A stretch of DNA of 64,000 nt from Phalacrocorax aristotelis (lineage: Eukaryota > Chordata > Aves > Suliformes > Phalacrocoracidae): positions 22,608,975 through 22,672,974 of the forward strand of contig NC_134283.1 of the NCBI RefSeq assembly GCF_949628215.1. The letters are read 5' to 3'. Under the pieces are notes generated by a model that had not been told where the DNA came from, searched no databases, and saw only the letters and a list, made by a program, of their open reading frames with translations. The position numbers and the translations under genes are program-made. Shown piece after piece: positions 41,101-53,100 of this stretch (positions within the stretch are counted from its first letter, which is position 1; each line of letters begins with the position of its first letter).

Positions 41101-44100
41101 CCAGAGCGTGCAGAGATGCAGTTAGAAAAGCAAAAGCCCAGCTCGAATTGAAACTGGCTGTAGATGTCAAAAATAACAAGGTTTCTTCAGGTATGTCAAC
41201 CATAAGCAGAAAAAGAAGGAAAACATAGGCCCACTGTTAAACGGAAAAGGAGAGTCAATCACCAACGATGCTGAAAAGGCAGGGGTCCTCAACAATTTCC
41301 TCACCTCTGTCTTTACCAACGCTGTTGGGTCCCAGGCTTTGGGAACAAAATTGCCGGTTGATCCACACACCGACCCACCATCAGTGAAGGAAGAGTTAGT
41401 ACATGAATTATTACAGGAGCTTGACCCCTACAAATCAATGCCGTACTCCCAAGGGTGTTGAGAGAGCTGGCTGACAACATCGCAAGGCCACTCTCCATAA
41501 TCTTCAAGAAGTCGTGAAGAACCGGGGATGTCCCAGAGGACTGGAGGAAGACAAATGTTACCCCTATCTACAAGCAGGGGTCGAGGGAGGATCCGGGTAA
41601 CTACAGGCCCATCAGCCTTACTTCGATCCCTGGGAAAGTTATGGAACGAATCCTCCTGGGGGACATCAACAAGTCAAATGAAGCACGTGATTGGGAAAAG
41701 CCAACATGGCTTCACTAAAGGCACCTTGTGCTTGACAAACCTGGTGGCCTTCTGTGACAAAGTGACTTGCCTGGTTGACATGGGCAGGCAGTGGACATTG
41801 TCTACCTGGACTCCTCCAAGGCCTTTGATATGGCTGGAGAGCAGCTCTGTGGAAAGGGACCTGGGGGTCCTGGTGGACAGAAAGCTCAACATGAGCGAAC
41901 AGTGTGCTGCTGCAGCCAAGAAGGCCAACAGGGTGCTGGGTTGCGTCAAAAAGGGCATCGCCAGCAGAGAGAAAGAAGTCATTATCTCGCTCTACTCAGC
42001 GCTTGTCAGGCCACACCTGGGGTACTGTGTACAGTTCTGATCCCCTCTATACAAAAAGGACATGGACAGGCTGGAAGGGGTCCAGAGAAGGGCCACCAAG
42101 ATGATCAAAGGACTGGGAAGCCTGCTTTATGAGGGTAGGCTGGGAGAACTGGGTTTGTTCAGCCTTGAGAAAAGGAGGCTTAAGAGGGGATCTCATCTCC
42201 ATGTACCAGTACTTAAGGGGTCGCTACAAAGAAGATGGAGATTCCCTTTTAACATGGAGTCACATGGAGAGGACAAGGGGGAATGGACACAAGTCGCTCT
42301 TGGGGGGATTCCGATTGGACACGAGAGGAAAGTTTTTCACAGTGAGGACAGTCAACCATGGGAATAATCTCCCCAGGGAAGTGGTTGACTCGGCCACGTT
42401 TGGACGCCTTCAAGATTCGTCTGGTCAGGGTGCTGGGCCATCTTGTCTAGACTGTGCTCTTCGTAGAAAGGTTGGACTAGATGATCCCTGAGGTCCCTTC
42501 CAACCTGTGATTCTGTGAACTGTTCTGCACAGTTTGTGAATTCAATGGGTATTCTAGAGGCTATTTTCAGGTCTCTTAATGAACAAAGTTTGAGCTGAAG
42601 TGGTGGTTTTCCCTTCTTGACTAAACAGAACAATTCACAAACTGCTGGCCAGAACAGCAGCTGCTACCCCGAATACTTGCTGTGCTTACCATCAGTGTCA
42701 GCAACAGACACAAGAGCATAAGGATCTTGGAAAAATCAAGACACAGCTATCCTTTTGGGGATTTTTTTTTAAAAAAAGTGTAAGGACTTCCTACCACTTG
42801 CTTAAGGGCATGTTTCTTTTTCCCATCTGTCAGGAGTGACAGTGCAAAGGCCTTTTTGCAATGGGCTTACTCTCCTGCATGGTAACTGCCTCAAGAGGGC
42901 AGGAATTAATGATCTGAAGGAAGCACAAACTATTAGTAAGAATTGCTTCTGCAGGTATGCTATGGACAGTCCATGGTTTAACTCTAGTCCTCAAATGCTG
43001 TTGACCCTTCATATGCAGAACTTCAAGTAACTTGATTGCTGAAATTAAGAGCAGGAGAACCATACAAATGAATCTTGTTCAATCCATCTTAAACACAAGG
43101 ATGGGAGTAAACAGTTTTAGTATTGCTTTGTTAATGTGTGAGCTGAGCCAGTGACCACTGTTAGTAGCTATGCTAACAGAGTTTGGGTGTCAAGCTAGTA
43201 ACCATAAAGGAAAGCACTGTTGCCCTCTGGGTAAGAGGGGCACAAATATTTCTCTGGTGTGTAGTCTTGCTATGTCTCATCAGATCTGACTACAGTTCAG
43301 ATAGGAAGGCAGTTGGAGAAGTGCTGATTTCTTCTGGGTGGTACGAGAAGGTAGAGGTGTGACACTGAGGTTGGGGAGGCAGGGTGAGTGCAGACCAGTG
43401 TTAGAGTTGTGGGTATCTACCAGGCGTGATGTGCCACGGAAGAATGTGTATAGGCAGAAGTAAATCAAGTTTTGTGGAAGACTTCAGTGTATTGCGGCGT
43501 TTGTAAAAATGTGAATAGTATGAAAATGTAGCAACATGTCAAGTTTTTTTATCCCTGAAAATGTATGAAATTGATAGAGGACCAGTTGTAATCAAGGAGG
43601 TTTTCTTAAGAGATAATTATACAAAACATTGTGTTGCAGAAGAAAGTGCTGTACAAGAAATGAAAAAAAAAAAAAATCACATCTGGCTTATTGTACGAAG
43701 TGGGTTAACAGGCAAGAATTTCTTTTGTTTGAAAGAAGCTGTGTAGTTTTAAGGAATTAATGAAATAAGGGTAGATCTTAGTGGACAAGGAAATCCAAAT
43801 ACATTGGGCTGTCTGCATTTATATGTGTATTCCATTCTCAGTGAGTGATGCTGCTTTGCACCCTGGAAAATAAGTCCATCTGTTCAGGGTTCTCTTGAAG
43901 CAGAGTCCTAGAAGGAAAGAAGAAAATGTGTATCAAAAAGGGAACCCTTGAGAAAAGGCTTAGGACTACTCTTTTGCATTTAGTGAACCACCTTTATATC
44001 TTCTGATTGCAACCCAGGAAGTGGAAAAACTTTTAGGCTGTGATGTGCGGCTTGCTTTTCTTGCGTTAGCATCTGTTGTACATGCATCAGTCTAAAGCAG

Positions 44101-47100
44101 GGCTTTATTTCTGTGCCCTGGAGATAATTTGGTGGAGAAGATAGAGAACCTCCTGCTGTTTTGTTCCTTGTTGAAAGTCTTTGCTGTCATCTTCCCTGCA
44201 TGTTTTATTCAAAGCTATGCAAAATTAAATTTATTATTGTATATTCTGTGCAAAGAGAGTGCATTCCTAAGAGCATTCCTTTTTACTGCTGGTGTTCTGT
44301 ATAGGCAGTGGTGCAGATTTTAAGGCTAGTAATATACAGGGAGAATTTACAGCCTTCACTGACTATTGTGGTTTTCAATAGGCAGCCTCCCCACAACAGA
44401 GGGACATGATGGAGCAAGCAGCTGCCCAGTTAGCACAGGATAACTGTGAGCTAGCATGCTGCTTTATTCAGAAGACAGCTGTGGAAAAGGCAGGCCCTGA
44501 GATGGACAAGAGGCTTGCAACTGTAAGTATGGGGCTGCTGTCTTTTTAAAAGTATTATGTGTGCTCTTATACATCCAGACTCAGTGTCTAAAATTCAGTG
44601 TGGTGTTTGGGTTTTTTTCCTCAGGAATTTGAGCTCAGAAAACATGCTAGACAAGAGGGTCGTCGGTACTGTGATCCTGTTGTATTAACTTACCAGGCTG
44701 AGCGGATGCCAGAACAGATCAGGTTAAAGGTGAGGATATTAACTGAGCAGTGTTCTGATGCTGCTGCTCTTCCCTTCTGATAATGAAAGTGGATGGCACA
44801 GCTTCAGCTGAGCAATCCTTATGTTAGCTTCATTAGTAATGGAAATACATGGATATGTTGTTCCAAAAGGAGTGTTCATATAATTTTCCTTAGTTTCTTG
44901 TTCTGTGCTGTTCTTTATACTGAAAGGTTATTAGTCTTTTTTGTTGTCTTGTCTCCTTTATATTTTCTTCCCTTAAAGGATGTGTGCTCTCCACAGAGCA
45001 TTTCTCTCACGCATCAGACATGCATGAAGCCAGTATTCAGTTCTTCTGGTTTCTGGGAATGAGAGTTGCAGCTGTAGAGCAAAATCCTCCTGTTAGGTGG
45101 TGTGGCAGGAGAGATAGGACCTCAGTGCAGAGCAGCTGAATCCTACTTCTTGATGTCTAGGCCACTCTGTGTAAGAATGTGGCTGAGCAGCTACCTGTTA
45201 CACAAACTGCCCTCATTTCTTACTGCCGCAGTGCTTAACAACAAGGTTAATGCCCGTTCTTTTCGTTGCAAAGGTTGGAGGTGTGGACCCAAAACAGCTG
45301 GCTGTTTATGAAGAGTTTGCACGCAATGTCCCTGGCTTCCTGCCTACCAATGACTTAACTCAGCCAACAGGATTCTTGGCTCAGCCTATGAAGGTAAAGA
45401 TTTCTGAATTAATAGCCCTGAGAATACTATAGCCATTTTGGTGAATGTTGCAGAACTTGTGTCCTTTCCTAGAAGACTAGTAAGATTCAGGCGTTTGTAT
45501 TGCCTGGAAATAGTGGTTGAAAGATGCATTAGTTTTAATGTCAAACTAATGGCAACGTAAAACTTGTATCCATTCTTAGGGGTTTGTAACCCAAATTGGG
45601 ACAAGGGCTGCAAGTTATGATTACTACATATAGTTTTAGTAGCAGTGAAGCATTAAAATCTCGGGTTACTTTTGGAGAGGTCTTGGATGGCAAGCGTGGA
45701 TTTTTGAGTTAATGAGCAGGTGTTTGTATTCATACTTGGTCTTAAGGACTGCTAGAATTGGTTGCTAGTTATTTCTGCAGCCTAAATGCTCATACTTATT
45801 TCAAATGCCAGCGTAACTAACTGCAATACTGTTGAAGTCTAAATTTCTGAAGCAGAGAAGCCAAGCAGTATTTCAGTTTTGCAAACACAGTTCTTGGGGG
45901 GGGGGAAAAAATCACTCCCACTTTCTCTTAAGCAGCAAGCTTGGGCTACAGATGATGTAGCACAGATCTATGACAAATGCATGACAGAACTGGAGCAGCA
46001 CCTGCAGTCCATTCCACACACCCTGGCCATGAATCCTCAAGCTCAAGCATTGCGCAGCCTCTTGGAGGCTGTGGTAGTGGCTCGTAACTCACGTGATGCT
46101 ATTGCTGCACTTGGACTATTGCAGAAGGTGAGTGTTAACAACTCCTCTACATGAGTTATTACAGGAGAATTTATTACTTATCTGGCTTGGGGATTGTCTT
46201 GCTGATGGCTGTGTATCTGCATGCATCCTGTGGAACTTGCTTGAACAATACTGAGCAACTGCTGTCTTTGGAAATTCAGTAAATAAAATTGGAAGAGGGC
46301 CATGGTGTTCACTTGGTGCGTTGTACACACAGTGACCACGCTGCTGTGGGAAGAAGCAGGTACAGAATGCTGGGACTTACGGGAGTTTTGTTCAGATGTG
46401 GCAGGAAGAGAGCTGTTGCACTTGAGAATAGTCTTTGATTTCAGGATGATTTGGAGGCTAAGACAACATTTGAACTGCCTGTGTAGGTGTATAATATTGA
46501 CCGTAGTACTGGATTTATAGCTGCATACTTGTGCGTTGTATTTTGCAGTAACTGGTAAATGAGTGTGTGTGGTGTGTTGACCCTGGCCAACAGCCAACCA
46601 TCCATCCAGCTGCTTGCTCCCCTTGCCTGCAGGATAGGGAGAAAATAGAGGGAAGGCAAAATGACTTGTTCATTGAGATTGACAGTTTAGTAGGGAAAGC
46701 AAAAGCTGTGTGCACAAACAAAGCAAAAAAAATAAAACAAATACTACTTCCCATCAGCAGGCAGATGTGTAGCAACTCCTTGGAAAGCAGGGCTTCAGCG
46801 TGTGTAATACGGTGTGGAATCGCTTTATTCAGTTTGTATCAGCTGTCCAGGCTGTGTTGCTTCCCAACTTCTTTCCCATCCCTAGCCTACTTGCTGGTGG
46901 AGGAGGCAGAGTAGGAAATAGAAAGTCTTGATACCGTGCAAGTGATGTTCAGCAGTTGGCAAAACACTGATGCGTTATCAACACTGTTCCAGCGCAAATC
47001 CAAAACACAGCACCATATGGGCTGCTGTGAAGAAAATGATCTCCATCCCAGCCAGAAGCAGTATACTATAACAGGTGGGGAGTATTGTAGTGAGCTCTGT

Positions 47101-50100
47101 GAGCTGAGCTGGCATCACTGCCTATGTAGTAATGCAGAGCATAGCGACAGATGTGGAGAAAAATCCCATTGAGTATAGTGGAAGAATACTGAGCCGTCTG
47201 CATGAGGATCCAAGAACAGTGGCAAAACGAAAGTAACTGAAGCTGGAGGGAGACTTTTTGTTCTTGACTAATAATGCTCATACCTATGACTAGGACTTGA
47301 CCGGGTAAATTGTGCAGCCCCTGTTAGATTCCTCTTCCATTTGCTAAAGACTAGCACAGATGCATCTGAGTGCTGCAGCTCTTTGTCTAAGGGACCCAAT
47401 AGCTGACCTCTGGCAGGTTCTGTAAATTTTTCTCATGTAGTTTTTCGTGAGCCATGTGCAGAATTGCTTGTGAGGAGTCATTGACTTACAGAAGCTGCAG
47501 CACAAACTAATCACCAAATGGTAGGGGTTGGAAGGGACCTCTGGAGATCATCTTGTCCAACCCCCCTGCTTGAGCAGGCACACCCAGAGCAGGGGGCACA
47601 GGACCGTGTCCAGGCGGGTTTTAAATGTTTCCAGGGAAGGAGACTCCACAGCCTCCCTGGGCAGCCTGTTCCACTGCTCTGTCACCCTCACAGGAAAGAA
47701 GTTTTTTCTCATGTTTAGCTGGAACTTCCTGCATTCCCACTTGTGCCCATTGCCCCTAGTGCTGTCGTTGGGCACCACTGAAGAGAGTCCAGCCCCATCC
47801 TCTTGACACCTACCCTTCAGATATTTATAAGCATTGGTAAGATCCCCCCTCAGTCTTCCCTTCTCCAGGCTGAACAAACCCAGGTCTCTCAGCCTTTCCT
47901 CATAAGGGAGATGCTCCAGTCCCCTGATCATCTTGCTAGCTCTCCACTGGACTTGCTCAAGGAGTTCCCTGTCCTTCTTGAACTGGGGACCCCAGAACAG
48001 GATGCAGCACTCCAGATGTGGCCTCACTAGGGCAGAGTAGAGGGAAAGGATAACCTCTCTCGATCTGCTGGCCACACTCCTTTTTATGCATGCAGTGCAG
48101 CCTTTCGTACTATTTGGTGCATATGTGAAGCCTTTGGGCATAGAGAGAAGACTGTAGGCTTGTTTGTTGTAGGACAGCTGTGTACGGGGAACATGTAGAT
48201 GCCACAGTAGTAGGTAAAACCTCACATAATCTTATAAAGGGGTCAGCACAATGACTAAATTGGTTTTTGCATGTCTGTCAAGTCTTCTGGTGATAACTCT
48301 TGCTAATGTAATTTGCCGAAGATTTGGAAGAGGACTTGTGTTTTCCTCTGCTAACAGGTTGCATCTATTCTAGGCTGTAGAGGGCTTACTGGATGCCACC
48401 AGTGGGGCAGATGCTGACCTCCTGCTTCGCTACCGTGAGTGTCATCTGCTTGTGCTGAAGGCTTTGCAGGATGGCCGTGCATATGGATCTCCGTGGTGTA
48501 ATAAACAAATTACTAGGTCAGTTATGAGACAACAGGAACACTGATGTAGATTTCCTCATCTTTTCGGAGTTACTGTGTTATTCAGAATCGCTTGCCTGTT
48601 AATATTTTGCATTGCTGCAACTGGGACAGACAAAAAATAACCAGCTTTTTTGGTGAAAAGTAACTAGATGTTCTCATAATGCTGGTTCATCCTAGAACAT
48701 GACAGCAATCTTTAATGGAATTAAGTATTAGGCTGCTGGGGGGGGGTCCCCCCATTTTATAGAGAATGTCTCTGTGTTGTCACACTGTCAAATAAGCCTG
48801 CAGCAGAAGCACTAGAGCTTCAGCTAGGCAGATGTGCCACTTTGTTCTCAGAAGAGAGCTGCCTTATGCTGAATAAACTGAAGCTCTTGAAGGGCTGTTG
48901 TGACCAGTTGTGCTGGGCAGCAAATGCTTGAGGCTGATGACTGTTCTGAACTCAAACATTACCTTAGAGAATGCTCTTGAAGAGGCTTGTTGTTGAAGTA
49001 CAATTTTTGAAAGAAGTTCAATTCTTCAGGTGCTTGATTGAATGCAGAGATGAGTACAAGTACAATGTTGAAGCTGTGGAGCTGCTAATCCGCAATCACC
49101 TTGTTAACATGCAGCAGTATGACCTTCACTTGGCTCAGGTAAAGGGAACCGGTTCTTGGAGAAGAGTTATGGTCAGTCTACTATAAGATTTGTGGCTGAA
49201 CTTTAATTGCCTTTTTCATGTTGATAGTCAATGGAGAATGGCTTGAACTACATGGCTGTAGCATTTGCTATGCAGCTGGTAAAGATCCTGTTGGTGGATG
49301 AGAGAAGCGTTGCCCACGTAACAGAGGCAGATCTGTTTCACACAATTGAGACACTCATGAGGATCAATGCTCATTCCAGAGGAAACGCCCCAGAAGGGTG
49401 AGATTGAAATACCGTGCAATATGTCTCTCTTGCTCATTTATGATTTGGAATTTACATAGGCAGTGTCTCGTATCATTCAATCATATGGCTTTAAACTTCC
49501 TCTAGGGCTGCAGTTGTATATTAGTTTAAACTGTCACTCTAATGTAATTGTGCTGATTTTATGTTGAAATAGAGGCAGCAGCATCATCATGTTAAACTGG
49601 AGTGGTTGAGCTGGAAAATCTTTCTATGTGCTGTGCTCCAGAATACCATGGTACTGTGAGAAACCTGCTTGAATTCGTGCTTTATCTCAAATTTAGGCAA
49701 TATTCTTACTAGTTTGTCTTAAATATCTAGGTGTCAATATGTTAATTTTTTTAATCACAAGCAATTCATCAGACTAGACAGTCCTTTGTTTCTCTAGACA
49801 ATTTTGTTTAGAGTCTACAAAGCAATCATCCACCAGCAGATAATTGGGAGCAAATGTTGCCACAGCATCTGGAAATACCTGTGGCACTTGCAGGCCTCCT
49901 GTTACTAAGTTGGAAGCGATTGCTGCTAGGTTGACAGAGACATGGATTGGAGCTTGGAGAGCTCCAGTTTCCTGTGAGAACAACCAGCAGGTGGCTGGTG
50001 GTGGTGGCAGTGGCTGCCACTACCAACACAGCTGCTAGTGGGAGGTCCCAAAGCAAAGGTCCTTTTGTCTGCAGTTGGTTTGGGTAGACTGTCTTCATTG

Positions 50101-53100
50101 TATGACTTTCACTGCAGCCAAATTTAGTGCCTCAGTCAGGCTCTTTATCGCTGGTATCTTGGTGTATCGGAGCATTTTAGGGCTTCTGAAGTCTGCAAAA
50201 GTGAAGCTATTTCTCATACTTGTGGGGCTGTGTTCCAACACACTGCTGTATGAATTGGAGTGGAACTTCAAAGCTTTTATGACTCCAGTGTTCCTTCTTT
50301 CGTCATAAATCTATCTGCTTTCATGACTTATTTCTGCTATTCCAGTGAGGGCTGGAATATAGGAAGATCTAGTACAAGAAATAATTTGCTTTCTTTCAAA
50401 TATACTTGACTGAGCTTCCAGTACCTTCTGGGGGAGGAGAAATTCTAACCCAGCTCTTGCTCTGCTCTGTTGCATTAGATTACCTCAGCTGATGGAAGTG
50501 GTCCGATCAAACTATGAAGCAATGATTGACCGTGCTCATGGAGGTCCCAATTTCATGATGCATTCAGGAATTTCCCAAGCCTCTGAGTATGATGATCCGC
50601 CAGGTCTGAGGGAGAAGGCAGAATACCTGCTGAGGGAGTGGGTGAACCTCTACCATTCAGCTGCAGCGGGCCGTGACAGTACCAAAGCATTCTCTGCATT
50701 TGTTGGACAGGTAGAACTTTTGGAAAGAAAGGTGCTTTTTATTCAACATAAGTAGGGTGTGATGCCCTCCATTTTAAAGCAGTGTTATAACAGTAACATA
50801 GGCATCCTTTTGAAACTTTCAGGTGTATGGCAGTGAACTATCAAAATTTTGTTTGTTTTTGGTGGTGAAGTTCGGTAGAAACCCCTGCCCTTCACCAAAT
50901 CATGTTCTTCAGATACTGTAGCAACAAGCTGTTAGTTCAGACCATGAGTTTTGGGAAAAGAACTGCAGCTGAGGTGGCTGTAGGGAATAGTTCTGACACA
51001 CTCTGCATAATGAAGCTTGACTACTGTTGCTCCTTATGGGTAACGGTAAAAGCTCTGACAGCCTACAGAAGGAAAGTGCGAATCGATAGAGGTGCAGATT
51101 AATTGTTTCAGACCATGTTGAACAAGGGAATCGTTTTTCTAATGGGAATCATTAGGGTGAGGAAAAACTTGAAACTTTATTAGCTAAAGTGGTGTCTAAA
51201 TTTAAACAGCCTCCAACGTTTTGCTCCAGGGCACCTTACCAGGTGCTATGAACAGTACACATCTGCCTTCCAGGTGTAATTGAGAAGGGAGATGCCCTCA
51301 GTAGCCCAACATGTGTGGTAACAAAATCCCTATATATCTGCACTCATCTTACTAAAACCCTTCCTGGCAGCTCTTTGACTGCAGCTGAAAGGAAGTCTCT
51401 GACTTAGTCTGTTCGCATTGTGTTCTCTTTAAATGTGACCTCACCCTTTTATATCTTAAGTATGTTATAAAATATACTGCAGTATAGTATACTCATAATA
51501 CTCAATGCACTTTTGTCTTGCTTCACTCTTTTATCACACTTTTTTATATTTTTTCCTTACAGACTTAGCTATGGGGTTTAAAGGAGTATTTTGTACTAAC
51601 TTGCATTAAACAAGGTTTCATTACAGAACTTAAATGACCATCATTTTGGCTGCTTAAATAGTGTTGCTTCCTTTCCACTAGTCTTCAGGACAAGAAGGAG
51701 CATAGAACTTTGAAGGCAGATAGATTGATTTCTTAAAAAAAAAAGTTTCTCCAGAAATGCTAGAAGTTCACCAAGAGTTAATAATTACTCTATTTATGTA
51801 GCTTCATGTCTGTGCAGTAGGAGTTCAGAAGTGAGATGCAATATTCAAAATCCAGAGGTTTCCTGTATTATTATTAAAAACAACTCCCCAAAGCAAAAGA
51901 AACAAAAAAGCCCACCCAGTCTTCCTCTGCATGTAACGTTCCTGTAAGGAAAATTCACTCTCCAAATGCAGTTTACTTCTGCAGAATGTTGCTGCAAAGT
52001 ACTGGTGGTTCCTGAGCTAGCAGCTGAAATCTTCCCTTCCCAGAGATTGTACGCCCTGTGTGGGCTTCAAAAGGGCTGACAGACTAAACTGCTGCCACCT
52101 CTTGCTGTCCTTCATGTGAGGTTGAGTGCTGGTGGCAGAACTGATACTGAAACAGGCTCCTCAGTTATGCTGATGGTTGAAAAGAATTGGGATCAAAAAG
52201 ACTCTATTTGCTAGTAAATTCCTTTGCTAGAATTGTGTTTCCACCCTCAAGTTGTCTTGAAAATATTAATCTTGGGGAAAAGTAGCAGAGATAGCTTGCA
52301 ATGCATCTCTCTTCAGAGTGTGGTAAAAATTAATTATGCCAAGCAAGGTGGGTGCTTTGTAAAGTGTGTGTTGTTTGAAATAAGTTGTAAAATGAACTTT
52401 CTGTGGTTATGGTCCTGAGGCTTTTTCCTTTCCTGGATAGATGCACCAGCAAGGAATTCTGAAAACAGATGACCTGATCACCCGCTTTTTCCGTCTTTGC
52501 ACCGAAATGTGTGTTGAAATCAGCTATCGTGCTCAGGCTGAGCAGCAGCATAATCCTGCTGCCAACCCCACTATGATTCGAGCCAAGTGTTACCACAATC
52601 TGGATGCCTTTGTGCGACTTATTGCACTGCTAGTGAAGCACTCTGGGGAGGCAACCAACACAGTTACAAAGATCAACCTCCTGAATAAGGTTGGGAACCC
52701 TTTTTGTGCTCATCCATTTAAAGTGCATAACTGAGTGTACCTTTGCTGATAAATGTGAAATGTAGGCCTTAATGCAGGTTACTGCTGAAATATCAGGTGA
52801 GGACTTTAATGGTTGATCACCAAAATGATAAACTGTTGAGTGGAGCATCAGGATGCCAAGCAGCTTTCTTGCTCACAAAGATTCCATATCAAACAAACCT
52901 GAAACTCACCTTTGTGCCTTGAAATGAAAAAGTCAACTTCTGTTGTTGTGCAGCATTACAAAGTGTGGTTTAAGGCTGGTGATTCTTGGGTGTCTGCCTT
53001 GATTTTGGTGAAGGCCTTGTCTATACTCTTACCGTACTTGGTTTATGGCTAGATGGTCTTAGGTAGTTAAGACCTTCCAATGCTGCCCAGTTGGTCATTG

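Larger units (their letters stand above)
38634..42518 (+). mobile_element. Near full-length CR1 LINE in sense orientation, intron 31
   Basis: About 3.9 kb: a GC-rich 5' segment (about 38634-38900), ORF1 remains (38894-40002), ORF2 endonuclease (40010-40870), linker (40908-41228), RT region (about 41380-42100), and the CR1 3' UTR ending in TGATTCTGTG at 42517. ORF2 is interrupted by a stop after LLDLLFTN and by frameshifts. An internal deletion of about 415 bases removes the RT active-site region. It has the same orientation as CNOT1, so it is carried unspliced in the pre-mRNA. Confidence 0.9.

Noticed and set aside
38894..42518. Long ORFs with reverse-transcriptase and endonuclease motifs, considered as an endogenous retrovirus
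   Set aside because: No LTRs, protease, integrase or envelope. The order ORF1, AP-type endonuclease, RT and the ATTCTATG-like 3' end identify CR1 LINEs.
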